Positions 38,214 to 48,258 of a stretch of DNA of 64,000 bases are shown here, piece by piece. Within the stretch, counting starts at the first letter, position 1. Every line of letters begins with the position of its first letter. A program made the translations under genes and the position numbers. The stretch covers positions 1,488,001 to 1,552,000 of the forward strand of contig NZ_CP061298.1 of assembly GCF_018687595.1 (NCBI RefSeq). Direction: 5' to 3'. The notes beneath the pieces were generated by a model. It was not told the origin of the DNA and did not search any database. It saw only the letters and a program-made list of their open reading frames with translations. This stretch comes from Polynucleobacter paludilacus (lineage in GTDB: Bacteria > Pseudomonadota > Gammaproteobacteria > Burkholderiales > Burkholderiaceae).

Positions 38214-39698
38214 ATGAACCGATTCAATAAATCTGCCTTGCACTCTATTTGCCTAGTCTGGCTGTTTGGCGCAATGAGCTGCCTAAGCCTAAATACCTTT
38301 GCCCAATCTGAGAATCCCGGCAATGGGGAGGCGGTATTTGAGATTCTGGCCTCAGAAATCGCTCTCCAGCGAGGTGAAGGGGGTATTGCCTACAACACCT
38401 ATTTAGAGCTAGCTCGCCGCTATCAAGATCCAAGATTAGCCCAAAGAGCAATGGAGATCGCGATTAATGCGGGGGCTCCAGATCTAGCACTACAGGCTGC
38501 GCAAGCTTGGCAAGGTTTGGCACCGACCCAGACCAAGCCCAAAGAGGTCGTTGTCACCCTGCTGATTCTCAATCAACGTTGGTCGGAAGCGGTTCAACCA
38601 ACCATTGCCTTGCTGAATCAAGAATCTTTAGCTGAACGTGAAAATACACTACTTCAGATCCAAACCCTCATTAGCAAAGCCTCGAATGAATCTGATGCCC
38701 TGCATGCCTTTTATGAGATTGTCTCTGCCCTAAAACCAGCCCCAAAGAATCTGGGAATTCTGTATACCTATGCAATGGCTGCCGAAAATAGCGGGCACAC
38801 CGAAATCATGGAAAGGGTATTACGGCAGATCCTGGTTAAAAATCCCAATGATGCCAATGCGCTCAATGCCCTTGGTTATTCTCTGGCGGACCGGAACCAA
38901 CAACTCGGTGAAGCATATAAGCTCATTTCAAAAGCGCATCATTTGTCACCAGATGATCCTTATATTTTGGATAGTCTGGGTTGGGTGAATTTTCGACTAG
39001 GAAAAAATGCGCTCGCATTAGAAGAGCTTAAGCAAGCTTTTAGTATGAAGCCGGAGGCAGATATCGCTGCCCATATTGGGGAAGTCCTCTGGATCATGAA
39101 TCGCCATTCTGAGGCCGATACGATTTGGTCTGAAGGACAAAAGCTGGATGCAAATAATGCGACCCTGAAAGAAACCATCAAGCGTTTGAAGCCCGATTGG
39201 TCATTAAGCGCACCTTCATCTCAAGGATCATGGGATGGTCGATTTGCAGTCAAAATTACAGGCATCACTGATACCCAAAATCAAGGGGGCTCAGGCGGCT
39301 TTACCCTAACGCAAGATGCTCAGAAAGATATTTTAGAAATTCGTAATCCAGTTGGTGGATCAATTGCAAAAATCACTATCACCCCCGGTGAAGCGAGTCT
39401 GGAAAGTAATGGCAAAACAGTTACCGCCGTAGATGCCGACACACTAGTGCAAAATACTTTAGGTCTGCCACTCCCCGCCAGAGGCCTATCTAATTGGCTT
39501 AGAGGGGAAGTACGTCCGGGTAGTAGCGCTAGCGTTGAGCGTAACAAAAATGGTCAAGTCAGCCAAATTATTCAAGATGGCTGGAATCTAAACTACACCT
39601 GGTCTAAATCAAATACTTTAGAAAAACTGAATCTCAGTCGCAATTCTAATATCGGCTCGATTGATATTCGCCTTGTGTTTGATAAACCGAATGAGTGA
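38214..39698 (+). CDS. TPR protein fused to an outer-membrane lipoprotein receptor LolB-like domain
   Basis: A continuous 494-residue frame. Residues about 1-33 form a signal peptide (hydrophobic LHSICLVWLFGAMSCL, likely cut near FAQS). About 40-325 are tetratricopeptide-like helices with NPNDANALNALGYSLADR and SPDDPYILDSLGWVNFRLG. About 335-494 match LolB: GRFAVKI, GGFTLTQ, RNPVGGSIAKITITPG, GLPLPARGLSNWLRGEVRPG, QDGWNLNY and a final IRLVF. LolB receives lipoproteins from LolA and inserts them in the outer membrane. In related Burkholderiales the TPR protein and LolB are two genes before ispE. The LolB part has no cysteine of its own, and the N-terminal AMSC is a poor lipobox. Confidence 0.85.
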   Translation: MNRFNKSALHSICLVWLFGAMSCLSLNTFAQSENPGNGEAVFEILASEIALQRGEGGIAYNTYLELARRYQDPRLAQRAMEIAINAGAPDLALQAAQAWQGLAPTQTKPKEVVVTLLILNQRWSEAVQPTIALLNQESLAERENTLLQIQTLISKASNESDALHAFYEIVSALKPAPKNLGILYTYAMAAENSGHTEIMERVLRQILVKNPNDANALNALGYSLADRNQQLGEAYKLISKAHHLSPDDPYILDSLGWVNFRLGKNALALEELKQAFSMKPEADIAAHIGEVLWIMNRHSEADTIWSEGQKLDANNATLKETIKRLKPDWSLSAPSSQGSWDGRFAVKITGITDTQNQGGSGGFTLTQDAQKDILEIRNPVGGSIAKITITPGEASLESNGKTVTAVDADTLVQNTLGLPLPARGLSNWLRGEVRPGSSASVERNKNGQVSQIIQDGWNLNYTWSKSNTLEKLNLSRNSNIGSIDIRLVFDKPNE

Positions 39699-40575
39699 TT
39701 TTTTAGAGCTTCAGTCACCCGCTAAGCTCAATCTCTTCTTACACATTATTGGTCGTCGCAGTGATGGTTACCATTTGTTGCAATCTGTTTTTCAACTAAT
39801 TGATTGGTGCGACACCATTCAACTGCAATCGATTCCTGAGAATACAATTCGCCGTGTTAACCCTCTGCCCAACATCCCCTCCGCACAAGATCTCGTGGTT
39901 CGTGCAGCCCAGCTTATAAAAGATGTCTATCAAGTCAAGCAGGGTGTGGAAATTACAGTGGATAAACGGATTCCGATGGGTGCTGGACTCGGCGGTGGCT
40001 CATCGAATGCAGCTACTGTTTTAATCGGTTTGAACCGCCTATGGAAACTCAAACTCGATCTCACCACGCTATCTGAGCTAGGCCTGAAATTGGGTGCAGA
40101 TGTTCCATTTTTTCTCTTTGGCCAAAATGCTTTTGTAGAGGGCATTGGCGAACAGCTCCAGGCTATTAATCTCGAATCCGAGCGCTTCTTAGTCATTTTT
40201 CCTGGGCAAAACATTGCTACCGCAGGCATTTTCCAAGACCCTCAATTGACCAGAAATCACGCTGCGATTACAATAGATCGCTTATTTGCTTCGCCACTAA
40301 GCTATAACAGCAGCCAATTTGGCAATGACTGTGAATCTGTAGCGATGCGAATATGTCCTGAAGTGAAGCAAGCTTTGGCTTGGATTGCGGCGAATGTGCC
40401 AGGTTCCGCACCGCGGATGTCCGGCTCTGGAAGCAGCGTGTTTACTGTCTTACATCAAGATCAGAAAGCCGCCGATCTAGAAAATCGCCTACAAAATCTT
40501 CCATCAGGATGGGTGGGTCGAATTGTTGAGGGCTTAAATAAAAATCCCGCTTACAATTTGATTTCTTTGGAGTAG
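39691..40575 (+). CDS. ispE: 4-diphosphocytidyl-2-C-methyl-D-erythritol kinase
   Basis: GHMP kinase of the MEP isoprenoid pathway, phosphorylating CDP-methylerythritol. The 294-residue protein begins MSDFLELQSPAKLNLFLHI, where the lysine and asparagine bind substrate, and has the glycine-rich ATP loop PMGAGLGGGSSNAATVL near 96 and the C-terminal RMSGSGSSVF. The ATG overlaps the TPR-LolB stop by eight bases, so the longer frame to 39661 is rejected. tRNA-Gln begins four bases after the stop. Confidence 0.96.
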   Translation: MSDFLELQSPAKLNLFLHIIGRRSDGYHLLQSVFQLIDWCDTIQLQSIPENTIRRVNPLPNIPSAQDLVVRAAQLIKDVYQVKQGVEITVDKRIPMGAGLGGGSSNAATVLIGLNRLWKLKLDLTTLSELGLKLGADVPFFLFGQNAFVEGIGEQLQAINLESERFLVIFPGQNIATAGIFQDPQLTRNHAAITIDRLFASPLSYNSSQFGNDCESVAMRICPEVKQALAWIAANVPGSAPRMSGSGSSVFTVLHQDQKAADLENRLQNLPSGWVGRIVEGLNKNPAYNLISLE

Positions 40576-40579
40576 CTGT

Positions 40580-40656
40580 AGGGGAATCGCCAAGCTGGTT
40601 AAGGCACTGGATTTTGATTCCAGCATGCGAAGGTTCGAATCCTTCTTCCCCTGCCA
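40580..40656 (+). tRNA. tRNA-Gln (anticodon TTG)
   Basis: Cloverleaf of 77 nt with a 7-bp acceptor stem AGGGGAA/TTCCCCT, discriminator G and an encoded CCA. The anticodon stem is CTGGA/TCCAG around loop TTTTGAT, so the anticodon is TTG. The T arm is AAGG-TTCGAAT-CCTT. It lies four bases after ispE and is probably transcribed with it. prs follows, as usual in the order. Confidence 0.97.
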
Positions 40657-40729
40657 AATTCTATAGAAATGCTTAAAAGATATCTGATAGATTCTTCAAC
40701 CCTTTACTGTAAAGCCCATATCTGCCCAT

Positions 40730-41686
40730 ATGAATGCTGACCATCTGACCCTTTTTACCGGCAATGCAAACCCCACCTTGGCCCATGCGGTTGCCAAAGA
40801 GCTCAACCTACAAATGGGCAAAGCCTTTGTTGGGCGCTTTTCAGATGGTGAAATTCAGGTAGAAATTCAAGAGAATGTAAGGGGTAAAAACGTTGTTGTA
40901 ATCCAGTCAACTTGTGCCCCTACCAACGACAATTTGATGGAGCTCATGATCATGATTGATGCTCTAAAGCGAGCATCCGCCGGCCGTATAACCGCAGTGA
41001 TCCCTTACTTCGGTTATGCCAGACAGGATCGTCGGCCCCGCTCTGCACGGGTAGCCATTTCCGCTCGTATCGTTGCCAATATGTTGCAGTCTGTTGCCGG
41101 AATTGAACGCGTCTTAACCATGGACCTCCACGCCGATCAGATCCAAGGTTTCTTTGATATTCCCGTTGACAATATTTACGCCTCCCCCGTTTTGCTTGCT
41201 GACTTGCAGGCCCAAAAGACTCAAAAAGAGTTAATTATTGTCTCCCCTGATATTGGCGGCGTGGTTCGCGCCCGCGCAATGGCCAAACAATTAGGCACAG
41301 ATTTAGCAATTATTGATAAACGCCGCCCCAAGGCCAATGTATCTGAAGTGATGCATTTAATTGGTGAAGTAGAAGGTCGCCATTGTGTCATCATGGATGA
41401 CATCATTGATACCGGCGGCACTTTATGCAAGGCTGCTGAGGCACTTAAAGATCGAGGTGCTAAGGGTGTAACAGCGTACTGTACCCATGCCGTACTTTCA
41501 GGTGGTGCTGTAGCCAGAATCGCTGCCTCTGAGCTTGATGAGCTCGTCGTGACGGATACCATCCCACTGAGTGCGGAAGCCTTAAAAGTGAGCAAAATAC
41601 GCCCATTAAGCGTAGCGCCCATCCTTGCTGAGACCCTGTCTCGAATCAGCAAAGGCGATTCAGTGATGTCCTTATTTGCGGAATAA
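40730..41686 (+). CDS. prs: ribose-phosphate pyrophosphokinase
   Basis: Makes PRPP from ribose-5-phosphate and ATP for nucleotide, histidine and tryptophan synthesis. The 318-residue protein has [17 protein letters not shown] at the start, the flexible ATP loop around [11 protein letters not shown] near 97-107, the metal histidine in [14 protein letters not shown] near 130, and the PRPP loop [17 protein letters not shown] near 220. The 73-base gap after tRNA-Gln contains a small perfect inverted repeat, CTTTAC-T-GTAAAG, of unknown meaning. A terminator follows the gene. Confidence 0.98.
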   Translation: MNADHLTLFTGNANPTLAHAVAKELNLQMGKAFVGRFSDGEIQVEIQENVRGKNVVVIQSTCAPTNDNLMELMIMIDALKRASAGRITAVIPYFGYARQDRRPRSARVAISARIVANMLQSVAGIERVLTMDLHADQIQGFFDIPVDNIYASPVLLADLQAQKTQKELIIVSPDIGGVVRARAMAKQLGTDLAIIDKRRPKANVSEVMHLIGEVEGRHCVIMDDIIDTGGTLCKAAEALKDRGAKGVTAYCTHAVLSGGAVARIAASELDELVVTDTIPLSAEALKVSKIRPLSVAPILAETLSRISKGDSVMSLFAE

Positions 41687-41690
41687 TCCC

Positions 41691-41716
41691 AAAAAAGGGG
41701 TTTGGAGCCCCTTTTT
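41691..41716 (+). terminator. Rho-independent terminator after prs
   Basis: AAAAAGGGG and CCCCTTTTT pair across a seven-base loop, with a T run as part of the 3' arm. It begins a few bases after the prs stop, before the rplY promoter. Confidence 0.8.
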
Positions 41717-41760
41717 CAGATTTTTTGGTCCTTTCGCAGTCAAAACCCCTGTTCCCACGC

Positions 41761-41766
41761 TATAAT
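41761..41766 (+). promoter_or_regulatory. -10 of rplY
   Basis: A consensus TATAAT preceded by GC lies about 58 bases before the rplY ATG and just after the prs terminator. No good -35 is visible. Confidence 0.5.
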
Positions 41767-41823
41767 CGAAGGCTTTTCTGTTTGGTCGCGAACGGAAATT
41801 AACCTTAATTTGGGAGTTCAAAT

Positions 41824-42471
41824 ATGAAAGTAGTCGCTTTTGAAAGAAGCGTACAGGGAACGGGTGCGAGCCGCCGCCTGCGCAACTCCGGTAAAACTCC
41901 GGGAATCATTTATGGCAGCAAAGATCCAGCAGTAGCTATTGAGCTCGATCACAATGCCCTTTTCCACGCTCTCCGCAAGGAAGCTTTTCACTCATCTATT
42001 CTCGATCTCGAAATTGATGGCAAAGCACAAAAAGTCTTGCTACGTGATTACCAGATGCATCCATTTAAGCCTCTGGTTTTGCATATCGACTTTCAGCGTG
42101 TTTCTGCAACCGAAAAGGTTCATATGCGCATTCCATTGCACTTCACCCATGCTGATGAATCTGCAGCCGTGAAATTGCAAGGCGCCATCATTAGTCACAT
42201 TGCCAATGATTTGGAAATCTCTTGCTTGCCTGCAGATTTGCCTGAATTCATTGAAGTGAACTTGGCTAATATCGAAGTTGGTCATGCGATTCACGCTAAG
42301 GATCTCACTTTGCCAAAAGGCGTTTCCTTGGTATTGCATGTTGAGCAAGAAAATCCTGTTTTGGTTAACGCTCGTGTTCCAACCGTTAAAGCCGCAGATA
42401 CCGAAGAGGCTCCTGCTGCTCCAGCGGCCGCTGCTCCTGCGGATGCCTCTAAGGAAAAGGATAAGGCTTAA
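41824..42471 (+). CDS. rplY: 50S ribosomal protein L25/general stress protein Ctc
   Basis: 5S rRNA-binding protein of the large subunit, long (CTC/TL5) form of 215 residues. It has an N-terminal L25 domain (about 1-95, with [12 protein letters not shown]), a C-terminal TL5 beta domain (about 98-185) and an alanine-rich tail with lysines. A GGGAG Shine-Dalgarno supports the start. Own promoter upstream and a strong terminator downstream make it a single-gene unit before pth. Confidence 0.97.
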   Translation: MKVVAFERSVQGTGASRRLRNSGKTPGIIYGSKDPAVAIELDHNALFHALRKEAFHSSILDLEIDGKAQKVLLRDYQMHPFKPLVLHIDFQRVSATEKVHMRIPLHFTHADESAAVKLQGAIISHIANDLEISCLPADLPEFIEVNLANIEVGHAIHAKDLTLPKGVSLVLHVEQENPVLVNARVPTVKAADTEEAPAAPAAAAPADASKEKDKA

Positions 42472-42502
42472 TCCCTTTAAGCAACCTATCTTTGTATTAC
42501 AG

Positions 42503-42533
42503 AAGACCCGCTTGCACGCGGGTTTTCTTTTTT
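42503..42533 (+). terminator. Rho-independent terminator after rplY
   Basis: GAAGACCCGC and GCGGGTTTTC pair (10 bp with one G-U) across a six-base loop, followed by a T-rich run, about 30 bases after the rplY stop. Confidence 0.85.
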
Positions 42534-42546
42534 GTACAAATACTTT

Positions 42547-42552
42547 TATGCT
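42547..42552 (+). promoter_or_regulatory. -10 of pth (leaderless)
   Basis: TATGCT ends six bases before the pth ATG. There is no Shine-Dalgarno and the rplY terminator ends only about 14 bases upstream of the hexamer, so a separate promoter is needed here. Confidence 0.55.
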
Positions 42553-42558
42553 CACACT

Positions 42559-43412
<854 letters not shown>

Positions 43413-43427
43413 TCAGAATGCCTTTGG

Positions 43428-43919
43428 CTATTTCAATTTATTTGCTGCTGTTTTTTGTATCAGCCATTTTTCAACTGACGGAAAGACAAACTTACTGACA
43501 TCACCACCCATCAAGGCAATTTCTCGTACGAAAGTCCCTGAGATAAATTGATATTGATCTGATGGGGTTAAGAAGAGGGTTTCAACATCAGGTAGTAAAT
43601 AGCGATTCATGCCTGCCATCTGAAATTCATACTCAAAGTCAGAGACCGCCCGAAGGCCGCGGACGATGACCCGCGCATGATGCTCACGCGCAAAATCTTT
43701 TAGCAAACCAGTAAAGCCCACAATTTTGACATTGGTGTAATGGCCCAATACCTCTTTGGCGATCTCAATGCGCTCATCCAGATTGAAAAAGGGATGCTTG
43801 CTCCGACTATCGGCAACGCCCACAATCACTTCTGAAAAAATACTTGAGGCACGTCTTACCAAATCTTCATGACCGCGAGTGAAGGGGTCAAAGGTTCCTG
43901 GATATACAGCGACAGTCAT
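43428..43919 (-). CDS. coaD: pantetheine-phosphate adenylyltransferase
   Basis: Penultimate step of coenzyme A synthesis, adenylating 4'-phosphopantetheine. The 163-residue protein has the nucleotidyltransferase signature [16 protein letters not shown] at the start, [20 protein letters not shown] near 91 and SGTFVREIA near 130. AGGAGAG provides a strong Shine-Dalgarno. The run rsmD-coaD-ferredoxin on the minus strand is the usual Burkholderiales order. Confidence 0.97.
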   Translation of the reverse strand: MTVAVYPGTFDPFTRGHEDLVRRASSIFSEVIVGVADSRSKHPFFNLDERIEIAKEVLGHYTNVKIVGFTGLLKDFAREHHARVIVRGLRAVSDFEYEFQMAGMNRYLLPDVETLFLTPSDQYQFISGTFVREIALMGGDVSKFVFPSVEKWLIQKTAANKLK

Positions 43920-43954
43920 TTACTCTCCTAGGGCTAAATCTATCTATAAAGAGT

Positions 43955-44572
43955 TTAGTCGCTTCTGCCAATAAATAGACAGGCTTTTACCTGTCCAGCC
44001 TCTAAGTACTTTCCACAATCCCAAGCCGGTAGTAGGTTTTGGATTTCCTCAAGGGATCGACTTGCTGGAAATTCAACATAAATACAGCCTCCAGAGCTTG
44101 AGGAACAGACCCGGGAGGACTCGTTTAGGGCCTGATTTAATAGGCCCTCATCTTGAAAGGGTGGGTCAATAAAGATCAGATCAAAGGATTGATCGGCTTG
44201 ACGTTTTAAAAACTCTAGACCATCTTGCTGGTTAATCTGAACTACTCCAGCTACAGGTGAAGATTGGAGGGCAGCAAGGTTGCTTGTCAAAGCTAAATAC
44301 GCTTTTTTATTTTTCTCCAACAACTGCACGCTTGCTGCTCCGCGAGAAGCGGCCTCAAATCCTAAAACACCGGTACCTGCGAAGACATCCAGACAACGTA
44401 AGCCAGAAAGATCTTGCCCCAGCCAATTAAAGAGAGTCTCCCGAATACGATCGGTGGTGGGTCTGAGATCTGGCAAATCAATCACCTCAAGTAAGCGACT
44501 CCGCCAAACTCCACCAATAATACGAATTCTCTTCGGCAATTCAACTGACTGCTTAGATACACTTTTGGACAT
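43955..44572 (-). CDS. rsmD: 16S rRNA (guanine(966)-N(2))-methyltransferase
   Basis: SAM-dependent methyltransferase acting on 16S rRNA G966. The 205-residue protein has IRIIGGVWRSRLL, RPTTDRIRETLFNWL, the SAM motif CLDVFAGTGVLGFEAASRGA and the catalytic DPPF in FDLIFIDPPFQ. Its start is two bases past the M16 peptidase stop, so it is co-transcribed with the peptidase pair and precedes coaD. Confidence 0.95.
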   Translation of the reverse strand: MSKSVSKQSVELPKRIRIIGGVWRSRLLEVIDLPDLRPTTDRIRETLFNWLGQDLSGLRCLDVFAGTGVLGFEAASRGAASVQLLEKNKKAYLALTSNLAALQSSPVAGVVQINQQDGLEFLKRQADQSFDLIFIDPPFQDEGLLNQALNESSRVCSSSSGGCIYVEFPASRSLEEIQNLLPAWDCGKYLEAGQVKACLFIGRSD

Positions 44573-44574
44573 CG

Positions 44575-45912
44575 TTATTGCTTAGCGCCTAAAACGACAA
44601 TTTTCATTCGATCCATTGCGAGATATTTTTGGAATGCAGTTTCAATTTGATCCCTCGTTACGGCATTTACTTGCTCAGTCCAAGTATCTAACGTATTTAG
44701 GGGTAAGCCATTCCAAGCAATCGATGACACGTTATCGAGTAATTTACGATTATTATCAATCCGCAAAGGAAATCCATTTACTAAATTCGCTTTAGCAGCA
44801 TCAAGTTCAGACTGTGTCGGACCCTTTGCAATAAATTGCGCAATGTTTTCTGTCATCACATCGAGAGCCATGCTGGCTTGATCGTTTTTTGTTTGTAAGC
44901 CCGCCTGAAAAATACCATTATCTTGACCGGGTACAAAATAACTAAAGACACTATAGGCAAGACCACGCTTCTCACGAACTTCATTCATGAGGCGAGAAAC
45001 AAATCCACCACCGCCCAAAGCATAGTTCCCTACCATCAAGGGAAAGTAGTCAGGATTATTTCGTGCGATTGCCGTCATACCCATAGCGATATGCGCTTGC
45101 TGAGAATCAAACGGAATCTGCACCTCGCGGTCTGCAATGCTTTCAATCGGTGAGCGTAATAATTCTGGAAGTGGGGGGATCACCGGTCCTGACTGCGGCA
45201 AATCGTTGACAAGGGTTTGCACAATTTCCTGAGCCTCGGCTCTGTTGACATCCCCAACCATACTCACAATCACGCGATCACTTCGATAAAACTGCTGGTG
45301 AAATTGCTTCAATTCAGATGCAGTTAATCCCGCAATGCTTTTGACCGTCATGGCATTACCTAAGGGGTAATCCCCATAAATAGCTTTTCTGAAGCGTCGG
45401 TCTAATACAAAATCCGGTTTGGTTTCTGCCTCTAGCAAGCCTGCGCTGATTCTCTGCTTTTCTCGATTGATAACTGTGGGCTCATAGCTTGGATTGCTTA
45501 AGATTTGTCTCGCGAGCCCTACTGCACGATCCCGAATATCAGATCTACTCAGACAACGAATCCGAATCAAAGCCCGCTCACCTGTCACCCCCACACTGAG
45601 ATCTGCACCAAGATCGGCGACTTGATCGGCAATCTGATCCTCTGTAAGAGTACCCTTAGAGGAGCGAACACCCTTGTTCAATAAGCCCCCAGTCAGACTA
45701 GCTAAACCACTTTTTGTGCTTGGGTCATACCGACTTCCTGCATCGATACTGATTTCAATATCCAGCATCGGCAGAGTTTTGGTCTGCACTAAATACCCCT
45801 TGGCCCCATGGAAAGAATCTAACTGCTCGATGGGTAAAGCTGCCTGCACACTACTGGTCAGGCCTAGCGCTATGAGGGCAATCAAAATAAGGGGCTTGTA
45901 ATAAGATTTCAT
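44575..45912 (-). CDS. M16 family protein, non-catalytic subunit
   Basis: Pitrilysin-like protein of 445 residues with a signal peptide (cleavage near VQAAL, about residue 24). At the position of the zinc motif it reads LTGGLLNKG instead of HXXEH, so it cannot bind zinc and should act as the structural partner of the catalytic subunit encoded just upstream. The middle contains the substrate-groove R/Y-type region GGFVSRLMNEVREKRGLAYSVFS. It overlaps the catalytic gene by four bases. Natural substrates in the periplasm are unknown. Confidence 0.9.
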   Translation of the reverse strand: MKSYYKPLILIALIALGLTSSVQAALPIEQLDSFHGAKGYLVQTKTLPMLDIEISIDAGSRYDPSTKSGLASLTGGLLNKGVRSSKGTLTEDQIADQVADLGADLSVGVTGERALIRIRCLSRSDIRDRAVGLARQILSNPSYEPTVINREKQRISAGLLEAETKPDFVLDRRFRKAIYGDYPLGNAMTVKSIAGLTASELKQFHQQFYRSDRVIVSMVGDVNRAEAQEIVQTLVNDLPQSGPVIPPLPELLRSPIESIADREVQIPFDSQQAHIAMGMTAIARNNPDYFPLMVGNYALGGGGFVSRLMNEVREKRGLAYSVFSYFVPGQDNGIFQAGLQTKNDQASMALDVMTENIAQFIAKGPTQSELDAAKANLVNGFPLRIDNNRKLLDNVSSIAWNGLPLNTLDTWTEQVNAVTRDQIETAFQKYLAMDRMKIVVLGAKQ

Positions 45913-47279
45913 TTCTGCGCCTCCGCCTTGGTTGATTGACGTGCTTGGGGATCCAAAATGGCGATTGTCAAGGTAGTGTCAAGCAAGTATTTTTTAGCAA
46001 CAGCCTGAACTTGCACTGGAGTAATTTTTTGCATGCGCTCTAAGACGGTATCCAAATCTTTCCAGGAAAATCCTGCCATCTCGAAACCACCAATCTCCAT
46101 GGCTTGGCCAAAAATCGAATCCCTTTTATAAACTTGATTGGATAGCAACCGAGTTTGAATGCGTTTTAATTCAGAATCCAATACGCCTTTATTAGCAACT
46201 TCTGCTAGCGCCTTCCGAATTCCTGCCTCGGCCTGAGCAACCGTTTTGCCCTTTGCCAAATCCGCTCCCACGATAAACAGAGCTGGTCCACGAGAAATCA
46301 TGTCGTATTGAGCATCAACGTTATCCGCTAGACGCTCTTGCTTTACTAATTCGCGATTCAGTCGAGCATTGTCATAGCCATCCAGTACTGCAGCCAATAA
46401 CTCTAAGGCATAAGGCTCATCATTATTGATGTCATCAGGCTGTAAGTGCGGCACCTTCCATGCCATCACTAATTGAGCTCCATCTGCTGGCGCTTTGACG
46501 TGAACCTGCTTCACTCCTTTTTGCTCAGGCTCAAGCTGGGGTTTACGAACAGGCAATGCATGAGCCTGTATACCCCCATAATATTTTTCTACCAGCCGGT
46601 GGATCTGTTCAGGGTCGACATCTCCGCTGATAACCACTGTTGCATTATTGGGTGCATACCAATGTTGATACCACTGGCGTGCATCGCTTGCCTTCATATT
46701 GATTAAGTCATTCATCCACCCGATTACTGGATGACGATAGGGGGAACTCATGAAGGCAGTTGCCATTAAGGATTCATTTAATAGGCTGTCGGGATTATCT
46801 TCAGTCCGCAGACGTCGCTCTTCCATGACTACCTGAATCTCTTTTGTAAATTCGGCATCATCAAAATTGAGATTGACCATCCGATCGGCCTCTAATTCCA
46901 TTACCTTATTCAGCTTAGATTTTTCAACTTGCTGGAAAAAAGCGGTGTAGTCGCGGGAAGTAAACGCGTTTTCACGTCCACCTTCTGCAGCAACTAGGCG
47001 AGAAAATTCTCCGGCCTTGATCTTATCTGTGCCCTTAAACATCATGTGCTCCAAGACATGGGCAACCCCGGTTGTGCCATTGAATTCATCCATGGAGCCC
47101 GCTCGATACCAAACCATATGCGCCACGGTAGGGGCCCGATGGTCTTCTCTAATAATCAACTTGAGGCCATTACTCAGAAAATACTCATGAGTGTCATCAG
47201 AAGACTGGGTAGAGGCTCCCAATGCGAATTGGCTGGTGACCAAGAATCCAAAGAATAGAAGTTGAAGATAGTGCCGCAT
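45909..47279 (-). CDS. M16 family zinc peptidase, catalytic subunit
   Basis: Periplasmic pitrilysin-like peptidase of 456 residues with a signal peptide (about residues 1-21). The inverted zinc motif is HVLEH in GVAHVLEHMMFKGT near residue 76, with the distal glutamate in the EADRMVNL to EERRLR segment. It forms a pair with the following non-catalytic homologue, as in other two-subunit bacterial M16 peptidases. It is divergent from ftsY, with 60 bases between the starts. A weak AAGG Shine-Dalgarno precedes the ATG. Confidence 0.92.
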   Translation of the reverse strand: MRHYLQLLFFGFLVTSQFALGASTQSSDDTHEYFLSNGLKLIIREDHRAPTVAHMVWYRAGSMDEFNGTTGVAHVLEHMMFKGTDKIKAGEFSRLVAAEGGRENAFTSRDYTAFFQQVEKSKLNKVMELEADRMVNLNFDDAEFTKEIQVVMEERRLRTEDNPDSLLNESLMATAFMSSPYRHPVIGWMNDLINMKASDARQWYQHWYAPNNATVVISGDVDPEQIHRLVEKYYGGIQAHALPVRKPQLEPEQKGVKQVHVKAPADGAQLVMAWKVPHLQPDDINNDEPYALELLAAVLDGYDNARLNRELVKQERLADNVDAQYDMISRGPALFIVGADLAKGKTVAQAEAGIRKALAEVANKGVLDSELKRIQTRLLSNQVYKRDSIFGQAMEIGGFEMAGFSWKDLDTVLERMQKITPVQVQAVAKKYLLDTTLTIAILDPQARQSTKAEAQK

Positions 47280-47339
47280 CTGGGTTTGCCTTGTTCTCAG
47301 ATTAAATTGATAAGATGCAAGTTTTGGATTGTATCGATA

Positions 47340-48230
47340 ATGCTTGGCCTACGTAAAACCCTCGGATCGCTTTTTAAATCAAGCCGGATTGATGAGGCTT
47401 GGTTTGATACTCTGGAAGAGTCCTTGATTCAGAGTGATGTGGGTATGCCAACCTGTACGCAATTAATGACTAGCTTACGTCAAGCCGCCAAATCAGAAAA
47501 AGTCCAAGACTCAGAAACCCTACAAGCATTATTGATTCAAGAACTCACCAAGCTATTACAGCCATTGGAGGCTCACCCTAACCCAATCTTTGAGCACCAA
47601 AACCATCATCATCCTGAAATCTGGCTGATTGTTGGCGTCAATGGCGCAGGTAAAACCACCACCATTGGTAAGCTCTGTAAACAATTTCAGTCACAGGGCA
47701 AATCGATTCTCCTAGCTGCTGGCGATACCTTTCGCGCAGCCGCACGCAATCAACTCTTGGAGTGGGGACAGCGCAATCAGGTCGATGTCATTGCCCAAGA
47801 AAGTGGCGATGCAGCTGCAGTAGCGCATGATGCTATTCATGCTGCAATCTCGCGCAAGACCGATATATTAGTCATTGACACTGCAGGCAGACTAGCGACA
47901 CAAGACCATTTGATGGAAGAGTTGAAGAAAGTCAAACGCGTCATTGCCAAGGCCCTCCCAGGAGCGCCTCATCACACACTCTTGATCTTGGATGGCAATA
48001 CTGGTCAGAATGGTTTAAATCAAGTCAGAGCCTTTCATGAAGCCCTGGAGCTCACCGGTCTTATCGTTAGCAAACTCGATGGGACTGCCAAAGGTGGGGT
48101 GATTTGCGCCCTTGCTCACACCTTTCAAAGCGGCCCCAAACCCGCAGTTCTAGCGCTGGGCAAAGGTGAGGGAATTGAGGATTTAATCCCCTTCAATGCT
48201 GCTCAATATTCATCAGAATTATTCAATTAA
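47340..48230 (+). CDS. ftsY: signal recognition particle receptor FtsY
   Basis: SRP receptor GTPase that docks ribosome-nascent chains at the inner membrane. It has 296 residues made of just the N domain (about 1-90) and G domain: P-loop GVNGAGKTTTIGKL near 103, DTAGRLATQ near 180, and LIVSKLDGTAKGG near 242. The acidic N-terminal A domain of E. coli FtsY is absent. The ATG chosen avoids an upstream TTG that would overlap the divergent peptidase gene. No Shine-Dalgarno; a TTGATA-17-TGTATC pair lies directly upstream. Confidence 0.95.
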   Translation: MLGLRKTLGSLFKSSRIDEAWFDTLEESLIQSDVGMPTCTQLMTSLRQAAKSEKVQDSETLQALLIQELTKLLQPLEAHPNPIFEHQNHHHPEIWLIVGVNGAGKTTTIGKLCKQFQSQGKSILLAAGDTFRAAARNQLLEWGQRNQVDVIAQESGDAAAVAHDAIHAAISRKTDILVIDTAGRLATQDHLMEELKKVKRVIAKALPGAPHHTLLILDGNTGQNGLNQVRAFHEALELTGLIVSKLDGTAKGGVICALAHTFQSGPKPAVLALGKGEGIEDLIPFNAAQYSSELFN

Positions 48231-48258
48231 ATCAGTATCTTACGCCCATAAAAATACA

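Noticed and set aside
40702..40714. Inverted repeat CTTTAC-T-GTAAAG upstream of prs
   Set aside because: A one-base loop and no clear promoter nearby. It could be an operator, but a single 13-base palindrome is not enough evidence.
44575..47279. The two M16 peptidase genes as a novel system
   Set aside because: A catalytic plus non-catalytic M16 pair is a known bacterial arrangement, and the order with rsmD and coaD is standard for the group.
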